Shown piece by piece: positions 47,181-56,104 of a stretch of DNA of 64,000 nucleotides. Position 1 is the stretch's first letter, and each line of letters starts with the position of its first letter. The translations under genes were made by a program, and so were the position numbers. Below the pieces are notes generated by a model. That model was given only the letters and a program-made list of their open reading frames with translations, searched no databases and was not told the DNA's origin. The stretch comes from Acidobacteriota bacterium (GTDB lineage Bacteria > Acidobacteriota > Vicinamibacteria > Vicinamibacterales > CAVVIG01), in assembly GCA_018268955.1 (NCBI GenBank), contig JAFDVO010000015.1, forward strand, positions 1-64,000, written 5' to 3'.

Positions 47181-48636
47181 CGTTCAGCGCCGGCTGGGCT
47201 GTCTGCGGCGCAGCGGTCGTCGCGACCCGTGCACCGGGCAGTCGCACCTCGATCGTCGTGCCCTCGGGTGAAGATGAAGCCACCCGGATCGTGCCCGAGA
47301 ACAGCCTGACCACCTCGCTGGCGATGGCGAGACCAAGGCCGGCCCCGCCCATGCGTCGATTGCGCGAGCGCTCGACACGGTAGAACCGCTCGAACACACG
47401 GTCGCGATCCGCATCGGGAATGCCCTGGCCCGTGTCCGACACCCGCAGCACGGTGTGGGCGCTCGTCCAGTCGCCCGTTCCCGCATCCTCCACGTCAGCC
47501 GAGATCGTGACCGCACCGCCGGGGCGGTTGTACTGCACCGCGTTTCGGACCAGGTTGTCCAGCACGCGCGTGAAGAGCCCGCGGTCGGCGTAGATGACGG
47601 CGCCGTGCATCGACCGCACGTCGACCGTGACGTGGCGCTCGGCCGCGACCGGCGCGACAGCGCCCACGACGTCGTGCGCGAGCGACTCGAGGTCCACCTC
47701 GGTGGCGCCGACGACCTGACCCTCCTGCGCGCGCACGAGGATCATCAGCTGCTCGGTCATCTCCGCGAGCTGGCGGATGCGGTCCCGGACGATCAGCAGG
47801 CTCTCGCGATACTCGTCGGCGAGGCGCGGCCGCTTCAGCGTGACGTCGATCTCGCCGAGCATCGCGGTCAACGGGCTGCGCAGCTCATGCGATGCATCCG
47901 CAGCAAACCGCCGATTCGCCTGCACCGAGCCGTGCAGCCGCTCCAGCATCTCGTTCAGCAGCCGCGTCATCCGCCCGAGCTCATCGTCCACCTCGGGGTG
48001 GTCCAGCCTCGCGGAGAAGTCGCCGCGCGCGATCCGGGCCGCGCGCTCGGTGACGTGAGCCACGGGTTGCAGCGCGCGAGTGGCCAGCAGGTACCCCACG
48101 AGGCCGGTGAGCACGAGCCCCGCAAGTGACAGGCCGGCGAGCAGCCAGGCGACGCGGTGCAGGGTGGTCACGATCGGCTCCGTGAAGAGTCCCACCGCGA
48201 CGATATAGGGCTCGCCATCCTTGCGCGTGGTGAGCGCGATGACACGGGCCGGCCGTCCGGCTGCGTCCACGCTGAACACCGGGGCTCGGCCGGCAAACGC
48301 CTCCTGCTGCCGGTCTGGACCCACCAGGGCGGGTGCATTGCCGAGCACGGCGGACTGGCTGAGCAGACGACCCGACCGGTCGTAGAGCTGCGCGAACTTG
48401 CCGGCGAAGGTGCCGGACACTTCCTCGGCGGGGAACTCGTGGAAATGGACGCCGGTCGCGCCGTCGGTTGCCGAGGCGAGTTCCGTTCCGGCCAGCGTGC
48501 GCAGCTGCGCGTCGAGTTCCGCATAGAGGAACGCGCGCGTGCCGGCGTAGACGCCAAGGCACAGCAGCGCCAGGACGCATCCGAACGCGGCGGTCCACCG
48601 GACGGTGAGACGGGCGCGGAAGGAGAGCGTGCGCAT
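47161..48636 (-). CDS. Sensor histidine kinase (heavy-metal sensor type)
   Basis: A 491-residue inner-membrane sensor. Two membrane segments (FGCVLALLCLGVYAG, near 15-30, and LLAGLSLAGLVLTGLVGYLLA, near 165-185) flank a periplasmic domain. HAMP follows (TRALQPVAHVTERAARIARGDF), then the HisKA box with phospho-accepting His in ADASHELRSPL, and the HATPase domain (NLVRNAVQYN, DTGQGI, GGAGLGLAI). It is 7 nt downstream of its response regulator and the last gene of the metal-pump operon, so it probably senses the pumped metal in the periplasm. Confidence 0.93.
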   Translation of the reverse strand: MRTLSFRARLTVRWTAAFGCVLALLCLGVYAGTRAFLYAELDAQLRTLAGTELASATDGATGVHFHEFPAEEVSGTFAGKFAQLYDRSGRLLSQSAVLGNAPALVGPDRQQEAFAGRAPVFSVDAAGRPARVIALTTRKDGEPYIVAVGLFTEPIVTTLHRVAWLLAGLSLAGLVLTGLVGYLLATRALQPVAHVTERAARIARGDFSARLDHPEVDDELGRMTRLLNEMLERLHGSVQANRRFAADASHELRSPLTAMLGEIDVTLKRPRLADEYRESLLIVRDRIRQLAEMTEQLMILVRAQEGQVVGATEVDLESLAHDVVGAVAPVAAERHVTVDVRSMHGAVIYADRGLFTRVLDNLVRNAVQYNRPGGAVTISADVEDAGTGDWTSAHTVLRVSDTGQGIPDADRDRVFERFYRVERSRNRRMGGAGLGLAIASEVVRLFSGTIRVASSSPEGTTIEVRLPGARVATTAAPQTAQPALNVTAPCS

Positions 48637-48643
48637 GGGTGCC

Positions 48644-49324
48644 TCAGGGATGCTTGAGCATGTAGCCGAGCCCGCGGATCGTCTGGATGAGCGTTCCCGG
48701 AATCCCGGCGGCGGTCAGCTTACGACGCAGATAGCCGACGTACACGTCGGCCACGTTCGAAAACGGGTCGTACTCGTTCCCCCACACGTGGTCGGCCAGC
48801 TGCGCCCTCGAGACGATCGTTTCGGCGCGGCGCATCAGGAACTCGAGCAGGCGGTACTCGGTCGCACTCAGGTGCAGCTCCTCGCCGTTGCCGCTGACCC
48901 GGTGGGCCTCGAGGTCGATCGCGAGCGGGCCGTACGTCAGCGTGGCAGACACGTGGCGCGAGCGTCCGCGCCGCGTCAGCGCCCGAAGCCGCGCCAGCAG
49001 CTCATCGAAGGCGAACGGCTTCGTCAGGTAGTCGTCGGCGCCGAGATCGAGGCCATGCACCCGATCCGTCACGCCGTCCCGCGCCGTCAGCATCAGGATG
49101 GGCGTGTCGATGCCGTTGTCGCGGAAGCGTCGGCACAGCGCAAACCCGTCCGTGTCGCCCGGCAGCATGACGTCGAGCAGGATCGCGTCGTACTCAGCCG
49201 CGGCTACGCACTGCTCGGCGGCGTCGGCATCTTCCGCGAGGTCGACGACGTGATTCTCCTCGCTCAGCCCGCGCACCAGGAACCGGCCGATGGTCGGGTC
49301 GTCCTCGACGACGAGAATGTGCAC
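48644..49324 (-). CDS. OmpR-family response regulator
   Basis: A 226-residue regulator with receiver (VHILVVEDDPTIGRFLVRGL; Asp in AILLDVMLPGDTDG; Lys in DYLTKPF) and a C-terminal winged helix (LHLSATEYRLLEFLMRRAETIVSRAQLADHVW; VDVYVGYLRRKLTAAG). The start could be TTG 49333 or GTG 49324. The latter is chosen because TAAAAT (49338-49333) would be a -10 element 8 nt upstream, which would place the TTG inside that element. Encoded between the CzcA-like pump and the histidine kinase. Confidence 0.92.
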   Translation of the reverse strand: MHILVVEDDPTIGRFLVRGLSEENHVVDLAEDADAAEQCVAAAEYDAILLDVMLPGDTDGFALCRRFRDNGIDTPILMLTARDGVTDRVHGLDLGADDYLTKPFAFDELLARLRALTRRGRSRHVSATLTYGPLAIDLEAHRVSGNGEELHLSATEYRLLEFLMRRAETIVSRAQLADHVWGNEYDPFSNVADVYVGYLRRKLTAAGIPGTLIQTIRGLGYMLKHP

Positions 49325-49335
49325 GTCATCCAATT

Positions 49336-52300
49336 TTACGACTCACGCCGCCGCTCGACACGCCTCTCGATGAGCTCGTAGAGCGTCGGCAGGACGATGA
49401 GGGTCAGCAGGGTCGAGGTGACGATCCCCCCGATGACGACCGTGGCGAGCGGACGGCTGATCTCGGCCCCGGCACCGTGCGACAGGGCCATGGGGATGAA
49501 GCCGAACATGGCGACCGTCGCGGTCATCAGCACGGGCTTCAACCGGGTAGACGCGCCGGTGAGCACCGCATGCCGGAGGCCGGCGCCCCCTTCCCGCAGG
49601 CGGTTCACGGCCGAGACGAGCACGACGCCGTTCAGGACGGCGACGCCAAACAGGGCGATGAACCCGACCGAGGCCGAGAGGTTCAGGTTGAGGTCCCGAA
49701 GCCACAGGGCGGCGATGCCGCCGACGAGGGCAAACGGCACGTTCAGGATCACGAGCCCCGCCTGCCGCACCCGCCCGAAGGTAACGAAGAGGAGCAGGAA
49801 GATGATGGCCAGCGAGAGCGGGATGACGACCGTCAGCCGCTGCATCGCGCGCTGCTGGTTCTCGAACTGGCCGCCCCACTCGATGTGATACCCGGGTGGC
49901 ATTTGCACGCGCCGGGCAACCTCCTGCTGCGCCTCGGCCACGAAGCTGCCCATGTCGCGTCCGCGGACGTTGGTCTGGACGACGAGCCGGCGCTCAGCGC
50001 TCTCGTGGTTGATCGCCTCGGGGCCCTGGATCTCGCTGACGCGAGCGACGGCTGATACCGGCACCCGCTCACCGGCCGCGCCGGTCAGCAGCAGGTTGGC
50101 AATCGCGTCCGAGTCGGTCCGCATCGACGCCGGATACCGCAGGACGACAGGGAAGCGCCGTGCGCCGTCGAGCACCTCGCTCGCTTCCATGCCGCCGACC
50201 GCGGTTTCCACCACCTCGCGCACGTCGGACACGTTCAGGCCATAGCGCGCGATCCGTGCGCGGTCGATGTCGAGCTGGATCTGCGTGGCTCCCGAGAGCA
50301 CCTCGACCTGCAGGTCGGCATTTCCGCGCACCTTGTCGAGCGCCAGCCTCACCTGCTCGCCAAGCCTCTCGAGCACCGTGGCGTCAGGCCCGAACAACTT
50401 CACCGCGACGTCCGCCTTCACGCCGGAGACGACCTCGTCGAGCCGCATCGCCATCGGCTGCGTGAAGTTGAACGTCAGGCCCGGGACCTCCTCGAGCGCC
50501 GCCGCGAGCGCGTCGATCAGCTGCTCTTTGGTCCGTCCGGAGGTCCACTGCTCGTTGGGATGGAGGATGACGTAGACGTCGCCCTGGTAGATCGACATTG
50601 CCTCAGTCGCGACGTCCGGTCGGCCGATCTTGGTGACGACGGTCTTCACTTCGGGGAAGGTCTTCACCACCTTCTCGACCTCGGTCGAGAGCGCAACCGA
50701 TTCCTGCAGGGACACCGACGGCAGCTTCCTTGTCTCGATCAGGATCGATCCCTCGTCCAGCTTCGGCATGAACTCGGTGCCGAGGAACGGGACAGAGGCG
50801 AGCGCCGCGACGACGGCCACGAAGGCGACCGAGAGCGTCCGTCCCTTGTGGTTCATGGCGTCGGCCAGATGCCGGCCGTAGCGATGCCGCAGCGCCGCAA
50901 ACCAGGCTTCTTCGTGCTCCGCGTGCGGCTTCAGCACGAACGACGCGAAGACCGGCACCGCCGTGAGCGAGAGCAGCAGCGATCCCAGCAGCGCCGAGCA
51001 GACGGTGATCGCCATCGGCCGGAACATCTTCCCCTCGAGCCCTTCGAGCGCGAAGATCGGGATGTACACCGCGATGATGATGAGCACGCCGAAGAGGATC
51101 GGCCGGGCCACTTCCGTGGCGGCCTCAGTGGCGCGCCGGATCGTCCGGTGATGCGCCGATTCGTCGGGCGGGGCGTGGTCCGGCTCGTGTCCGCGTCGGA
51201 CGAAGTTCTCGATCATCACGACGGCGCCGTCGACCAGGAGGCCGAAGTCGATGGCGCCAAGTGACATGAGGTTGGCGGACACCCCGAACAGCCGCATCCC
51301 GATGAAGCCCACGAGCATCGACAGCGGGATGATGACCGCCGTGATCAGCGCCGCCCGCGCGTTGCGCAGGAAGACGAACAGCACAATGATGACCAGCAGC
51401 GAGCCCTCGAGCAGGTTCTTCTTGAGTGTGGCGGACGTGCGGTCAATCACCTCGGTCTGATCGTAGAACGGCGTGAGCGTCAGGCCCTGCGGCAGGGTCT
51501 TCGCGATGTTCGCGATGCGGGCCTTCACGCGGTCCGCCACGACCCGGCCGCTCTCGCCCTTGAGCATGATCACCATGCCAGCGACCGTCTCGCCCTTGCC
51601 GTCACGGGTCACCGCACCCTGCCGCGGCATCGCCCCGAGTTCCACGGTGGCGACGTCGCCCACCAGCACCGGCACTCCTTCGGCCGAGGCGATCACGATC
51701 CGCTTCAGGTCGTCCTCATTCGTGGCGAGCCCGACGCCGCGAACGGTATACCGCTCTGAGCGGTGCTCGATGAAGCCGCCGCTGAACGACGCGTTGTTCG
51801 CCTCGATGGCGTTGTAGACCTGGCGCAGGGAGAGGCCGTACCGATCGAGCTGCCGCGGATCGACGACTACGTGGAACTGCTTGGTGAGTCCACCCCAGGA
51901 GTTGATCTCGCTGACGCCCGGCACCGACCGGAGACGCGTGCGCAGATCCCAGTCATGGATCGTCTTGCGCTCCATCGGATCCACGCTCTCGCCCTCGATC
52001 AGGTACTGGTAGATCTCGCCGAACGCCGTGGCCACGGGTCCGAGCGTCGGGGCGAGTCCGTCCGGAATGCGGCTCCGCGCCTCGAGAAGCCGCTCGTTCA
52101 CGAGCTGGCGCGCCATGTAGATGGGCACGGCATCCTTGAACACGACCGTGATCATCGAGAGCTCGAACTTCGAGATCGAGCGGACCTCCTCGGTGTTCGG
52201 CACCCCCATCAGGGCGGTCTCGATCGGGTACGTGACGCGCTGCTCGACCTCGGTGGACGTCAGGCCGGGCGCCTCCGTGATGACGACCACCTGGTTGTTC

Positions 52301-52434
52301 GTGAGGTCCGGGAAGGCTTCGACCGGCAGGTCGCGGTAGGCGACGACCCCGGTGAAGATCAGCGCCGCCAGGCACAGCAGCACGAACAGACGCTGCCGCA
52401 GCGCCAGCGCGACCATGCGTTCAACGACACCCAT
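49336..52434 (-). CDS. czcA: Heavy-metal efflux RND permease (CzcA-like)
   Basis: A 1,032-residue HME-family pump. The TM4 signature DFGLLVDGAVVMIENFVRR keeps the acidic residues equivalent to Asp402, Asp408 and Glu415 of CzcA, which points to Co/Zn/Cd/Ni-type export rather than Cu/Ag. The N-terminal MVALALRQRLFVLLCLAALI and FPDLTNNQVVVITEAPGLTS and the C-terminal GGIVTSTLLTLIVLPTLYEL are as in the family. Operon order is outer-membrane protein, adaptor, pump, then response regulator and kinase. Metal choice is inference. Confidence 0.93.
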   Translation of the reverse strand: MGVVERMVALALRQRLFVLLCLAALIFTGVVAYRDLPVEAFPDLTNNQVVVITEAPGLTSTEVEQRVTYPIETALMGVPNTEEVRSISKFELSMITVVFKDAVPIYMARQLVNERLLEARSRIPDGLAPTLGPVATAFGEIYQYLIEGESVDPMERKTIHDWDLRTRLRSVPGVSEINSWGGLTKQFHVVVDPRQLDRYGLSLRQVYNAIEANNASFSGGFIEHRSERYTVRGVGLATNEDDLKRIVIASAEGVPVLVGDVATVELGAMPRQGAVTRDGKGETVAGMVIMLKGESGRVVADRVKARIANIAKTLPQGLTLTPFYDQTEVIDRTSATLKKNLLEGSLLVIIVLFVFLRNARAALITAVIIPLSMLVGFIGMRLFGVSANLMSLGAIDFGLLVDGAVVMIENFVRRGHEPDHAPPDESAHHRTIRRATEAATEVARPILFGVLIIIAVYIPIFALEGLEGKMFRPMAITVCSALLGSLLLSLTAVPVFASFVLKPHAEHEEAWFAALRHRYGRHLADAMNHKGRTLSVAFVAVVAALASVPFLGTEFMPKLDEGSILIETRKLPSVSLQESVALSTEVEKVVKTFPEVKTVVTKIGRPDVATEAMSIYQGDVYVILHPNEQWTSGRTKEQLIDALAAALEEVPGLTFNFTQPMAMRLDEVVSGVKADVAVKLFGPDATVLERLGEQVRLALDKVRGNADLQVEVLSGATQIQLDIDRARIARYGLNVSDVREVVETAVGGMEASEVLDGARRFPVVLRYPASMRTDSDAIANLLLTGAAGERVPVSAVARVSEIQGPEAINHESAERRLVVQTNVRGRDMGSFVAEAQQEVARRVQMPPGYHIEWGGQFENQQRAMQRLTVVIPLSLAIIFLLLFVTFGRVRQAGLVILNVPFALVGGIAALWLRDLNLNLSASVGFIALFGVAVLNGVVLVSAVNRLREGGAGLRHAVLTGASTRLKPVLMTATVAMFGFIPMALSHGAGAEISRPLATVVIGGIVTSTLLTLIVLPTLYELIERRVERRRES

Positions 52435-52438
52435 GACG

Positions 52439-53650
52439 CTACTCTCCGCTGTCGGAGGTCTTGAGGAGCTCGGACTTGAGGATGAACGAGCCGGACGTCA
52501 CCACCCGATCCCCGGCCTGCAGCCCTCGGCGCACTTCGACGAGGCCGTCGCGCGTGGGGCCCGGTTGGACTGGCCGCAGGCGGAACTGGGTGTCAGACTC
52601 GGCGACGAACACCGCGGGCTGGTTGTTGATGACCTGCAGCGCGTCCGCCGGCACCACCACGACCGGGCGCCCCTGGGCCTCGCCGATTTCGACGGTCGCG
52701 TACATCTCTGGCTTGAGACGGCCCTCGGGATTGGGCACCTCACAGCGCACCGTGATCCGCCGCGTCTTCGGGTTGACCGTTTCGCCGACGTATGTCACGC
52801 GCCCGGTGAAGACTTCGGACGGGTAGGCCGCCACGCGGACGTTCACCGGCCGACCGACCTGCGCGCCGCTCACGTGGGCCTCATCGAGTTCCGCCAGCAC
52901 CCACACCGTCGCCAGATCCGACACGACGAACAGTGCCGTGCCCGGGGTGACCGTGGTGCCCTGCGTGACCAGTCGCTCCAGGACGACACCCGCGAACGGG
53001 GCGCGGACCGGAATCTGCTCGCCGCTCTCGCCTGACGGGTCCTCGCCGTTCGTGATCCCGAGGTGCTCGAGTTCCTCTTCGGAACGCCGAACCTCGGTAC
53101 GTCCCATGTCCAGCGACTCCTCGGCGGAGGCGCGGTTCGCCTCGGCACGCTGCAGCTCCTGCAACGACACCGCTTTCGCCGCATACAGGCGCTCGGCGCG
53201 AGCCTGCGCGTCGGTCGCGTACCGCAGCTCCGTCTGCAGCCGCCGCTCGTCGGCCTTGGCCTTGCGGTATCCCGCCCAGGCGTCGTACACGATGTGGCTG
53301 TGCATCGTGGCCAGCACCTGCTGTGGGCGGACCCGGTCGCCGACCTGGGCACGAAGGTCGACGACAATGCCCTCGGCCAGTGAGCCGATGCGCGCGGTAC
53401 GCGCTTCGTTCAGGGCCACGATGCCGGGAGCGTCGATGGCGTCAGCACGCTCGACGGTGCGTGCGTCGGTGACCACGAGCCCGGCCCGCTGGCGCGCGGT
53501 GTCGTCGAGCAGCACGACCTCGGCCGAACGAGCCGGTGCGTCGGCGGTTGCCGCTGGGGCTGCCGGTTCCGGCGCCGGTCGACACGCCGCGAGGCCGAGC
53601 AGCAGCGGTGCTGCCGCGGTGACGGCGAAGAGACGAGAGGTCGCGTTCAC
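52439..53650 (-). CDS. czcB: Heavy-metal efflux periplasmic adaptor (CzcB-like) lipoprotein
   Basis: A 403-residue adaptor. Lipobox LGLAAC near residue 23, lipoyl parts ARIGSLAEGIVVDLRAQVGDRVR and IPVRAPFAGVVLERLVTQG, a helical hairpin between them, and CzcB-type barrel and membrane-proximal domains (VGRPVNVRVAAYPSEVF; VNPKTRRITVRCEVPNPEG). Starts at GTG 53650 overlapping the outer-membrane protein gene stop by 4 bp. Gap to the pump gene is 4 nt. Confidence 0.9.
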   Translation of the reverse strand: MNATSRLFAVTAAAPLLLGLAACRPAPEPAAPAATADAPARSAEVVLLDDTARQRAGLVVTDARTVERADAIDAPGIVALNEARTARIGSLAEGIVVDLRAQVGDRVRPQQVLATMHSHIVYDAWAGYRKAKADERRLQTELRYATDAQARAERLYAAKAVSLQELQRAEANRASAEESLDMGRTEVRRSEEELEHLGITNGEDPSGESGEQIPVRAPFAGVVLERLVTQGTTVTPGTALFVVSDLATVWVLAELDEAHVSGAQVGRPVNVRVAAYPSEVFTGRVTYVGETVNPKTRRITVRCEVPNPEGRLKPEMYATVEIGEAQGRPVVVVPADALQVINNQPAVFVAESDTQFRLRPVQPGPTRDGLVEVRRGLQAGDRVVTSGSFILKSELLKTSDSGE

Positions 53651-54879
53651 GGAATGTCCTCCTCACCGACCGCGAACCGGGCTTCGATGGCGGCCACATA
53701 GGCGTCAGCCGCGAGCGACTGCGCTTCACGGCGAACGTCGGCATAGATGCGCTCGGCGTCGACCAGCTTGAGCACGTCGCTCGCGCCTTCACGGAACATC
53801 GCCTGCGCCGCGTTCCTCACGCCTTCGGCGGGCGCGAGGAGATCGCGGTCGACCCGCGCGAGGCTGCCAGACAGGGCGACAGCGGCGTTCAGGGCCGCCT
53901 GCGCGTCGGCCACAGCGCGCGCGTGGGCGGCCTGCTGATCGAACACGGCTGCGCGCACGCCAGCGTCGGCGATCGCTCGAGCCTGGGCGTTCTGGTCGAA
54001 GAGCGGCACGGCGACGACGACCCCGGCAACGGCCGTGTTCTGCCCCTGGGTACGCTTGTATCCGGCGCTGACGCTCGGGTCGGGCAGGCGACGCAGCCGT
54101 TCGAGCGACGCAGAGAGCCGGGCGCGTTCGACCCGCGCCGCAGTGAGTTGAAGGTCCGGCCGCTGATCGACGGCGCGATCGATGGCGTCGACGCCGATGG
54201 CCGGCGGCGACACGGGGTTCGGCGATACCAGGGACGTCGGTGCCACGGGCATCGGCGAGCCGATGAGCGCGCTCAGATCCATCAGCGCGCGGTTCAACTC
54301 GACCTGGATTCGCGTCATTTCCGTCGCCATGCGAGCCGCTTCGGCTTCGAAGCGAAGCAGGTCCGACTCCGGTGCCAACCCTTCCTCGACGCGTCGCCGC
54401 ATGGTGGCGACGATCGTGGTGAGGCCGTCACGTTGGGTCTGCAGGATGGCGAGGACGTCGCGCGCGCGCACCGCACGCATGTAGGCCCGCACCGTCTCGA
54501 GGGCGAGCTGCCGCTCGACCGTGCGGAGGACCAGGTGCGAGACGTCACGGTCGGCGCCCGCGATATCGCGCCGGACGCCACGCTTGCCACCCAGCTCGAA
54601 CGGCTGGCTGACCACCGCGAACAGGTCGCGGTCCGGCACGAGCGGGTCGCGAGGCGCGAGGTTCTCGCCGCGCACGTCGATGAGCGGGTTCAGCCGTCGA
54701 CCAGCGAGGGTGGCGGCGATTTCCGCGCCTTCGGCCGATGCGGCGGCGCCAGCGCGGACCGGCGATTCACGCCGTGCGCGCGCGACGGCCTCCGCCAACG
54801 TAAGCGTCTGCGCAGGCGCCTGGACGGGCGGCGCCTGCACGCCGGCCGACACGACCAGCGCCAGCACTGCTGCGAGCAT
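53647..54879 (-). CDS. czcC: Heavy-metal efflux outer membrane protein (CzcC-like, TolC family)
   Basis: A 410-residue outer-membrane channel, first gene of the five-gene metal-resistance operon. Signal peptide AAVLALVVSAGVQAPP; LTLAEAVARARRESPVRAGAA and PNPVSPPAIGVDAIDRAVDQRPDLQLTAARV in two stretches are typical OEP repeats; long Ala-rich helices follow. Assigned to the CzcC side because its neighbours are CzcB- and CzcA-like. An 11-bp-spaced direct repeat lies 20 nt upstream. Confidence 0.88.
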   Translation of the reverse strand: MLAAVLALVVSAGVQAPPVQAPAQTLTLAEAVARARRESPVRAGAAASAEGAEIAATLAGRRLNPLIDVRGENLAPRDPLVPDRDLFAVVSQPFELGGKRGVRRDIAGADRDVSHLVLRTVERQLALETVRAYMRAVRARDVLAILQTQRDGLTTIVATMRRRVEEGLAPESDLLRFEAEAARMATEMTRIQVELNRALMDLSALIGSPMPVAPTSLVSPNPVSPPAIGVDAIDRAVDQRPDLQLTAARVERARLSASLERLRRLPDPSVSAGYKRTQGQNTAVAGVVVAVPLFDQNAQARAIADAGVRAAVFDQQAAHARAVADAQAALNAAVALSGSLARVDRDLLAPAEGVRNAAQAMFREGASDVLKLVDAERIYADVRREAQSLAADAYVAAIEARFAVGEEDIP

Positions 54880-54899
54880 GTCACCAGCCTAGTGCCCGG

Positions 54900-54920
54900 A
54901 CATGAGAAGCACATGAGAAG
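54900..54920. promoter_or_regulatory. Direct repeat ACATGAGAAG, 11-bp period
   Basis: ACATGAGAAG occurs at 54900-54909 and again at 54911-54920. The 11-bp period is what tandem OmpR-family regulators usually recognise. The site is between the divergent czcC-like and M28 peptidase genes and overlaps the likely -35 of the latter. It is a candidate target of the response regulator at 48644-49324. Confidence 0.45.
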
Positions 54921-54943
54921 GGCGGCCGCTATGATTGGAGCCC

Positions 54944-55960
54944 ATGCGGATCTCTCGTCGCCTCCGGCTGAGCATCCTGGCCGTGGTCGTCGCCCTCCTG
55001 GCGACGGGCCGGATTCTCGAAGTCCGCCGGCTGGCGGTGCCGCTCGCTCGCGACCCGGGCGTCAGCTCGCCGGCGCCTCGTCTGGATGCGGAACGGATGC
55101 GGCTCGACCTCGAGACGCTGGCTTCTCCGCGTTTCGGTGGGCGCGCGACGGACACGCCGGGTGGCGGCATGGCCGCCCAGGTGGTCGCATCACGGTTCGC
55201 GGACCTTGGGCTCGCCAGCTTCAGTTCAGGCTTCGTGCACCCGTTCTCGTTCGAGCACCGCAGCATCAGGGCGCTGTGGCGTCGGAATCGACCCTTCACG
55301 GAGACCTTCTCGGACGCCAGGAACGTGGTGGGGTGGGTGCGGGGCAACGCTGCACCCGACTCGTTCATCGTCGTGTCGGCGCACTTCGATCATCTCGGAC
55401 GCATCCGCGACGAGATCTACCCAGGTGCCGATGACAATGCGTCGGGGACCTCCGCACTGCTCGCGATCGCGGCGTGGGTGAAGGCGCATCCGCTCGCGCA
55501 TTCCGTCGTCTTTGCGGCGTTCGACGCCGAGGAGCTCGGGTTGCGCGGGTCGCGCGCGTTCGTGCAGTCGTTGCCATTTCGGCGCGACCAGCTGCGACTG
55601 AACGTCAACGTCGACATGATTGGGCGGAGCGATGACGGTCGGCTGTTCGTGTCAGGGGTGCGCTACACGCCCGAACTGCTCGCCCCGCTGGAAGCGGCCG
55701 CGAAGACCGCCAGCGTCCCTGTGCACGCCGGCCACGACCGTCCGATGTGGATGACCGGACTGATCGACGACTGGACCGCCGCCTCCGACCACAGCTCATT
55801 CCACGACGTCGGCGTGCCGTTCCTCTACTTCGGCGTCGAGGACCATGCCGACATGCACCAGCCGACCGACACGGCCGACCGCATCGATCAGCGGTTCTTC
55901 ACCGCGGCGGCGGAGATGGTGCTCAGCACGCTCATCGAAGTGGACAAGCGCCTTCAGTAG
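54944..55960 (+). CDS. M28-family zinc metallopeptidase (aminopeptidase-like), exported
   Basis: A 338-residue enzyme with an N-terminal membrane or signal segment (LSILAVVVALLATGRIL). The five M28 zinc ligands are recognisable: His in VVSAHFDH, bridging Asp in YPGADDNASG, Glu pair in FDAEELGLRGS, Asp in NVDMIG, and the last His in DHADMHQPTDT. Likely an exopeptidase acting outside the cytoplasm. The ATG at 54944 has TATGAT 8 nt upstream; GGAG just before the ATG is too close to serve as a normal Shine-Dalgarno. Confidence 0.9.
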   Translation: MRISRRLRLSILAVVVALLATGRILEVRRLAVPLARDPGVSSPAPRLDAERMRLDLETLASPRFGGRATDTPGGGMAAQVVASRFADLGLASFSSGFVHPFSFEHRSIRALWRRNRPFTETFSDARNVVGWVRGNAAPDSFIVVSAHFDHLGRIRDEIYPGADDNASGTSALLAIAAWVKAHPLAHSVVFAAFDAEELGLRGSRAFVQSLPFRRDQLRLNVNVDMIGRSDDGRLFVSGVRYTPELLAPLEAAAKTASVPVHAGHDRPMWMTGLIDDWTAASDHSSFHDVGVPFLYFGVEDHADMHQPTDTADRIDQRFFTAAAEMVLSTLIEVDKRLQ

Positions 55961-56104
55961 GAGAGGCGGGCAGGGCAGATCGGGCAGGCGGGACGGCATG
56001 CGCCTCGACACCAGTCCAGCCGCTTTGGCGGCCCCGCCAGCCCAACCCGCCCGACCAGCCCTACGCCGCCGCCAGCCCCGCCAGCCTTGCCGGCCCAGCG
56101 TGCG
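55961..56104. other. GC-skewed intergenic tract between convergent genes
   Basis: A G-rich half (GGGCAGGGCAGATCGGGCAG type) is followed by a C-rich half (CCCGCCAGCCCAACCCGCCC type). The two could pair imperfectly and act as a two-way terminator for the M28 and aldo/keto reductase genes. No gene is seen. Confidence 0.45.
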
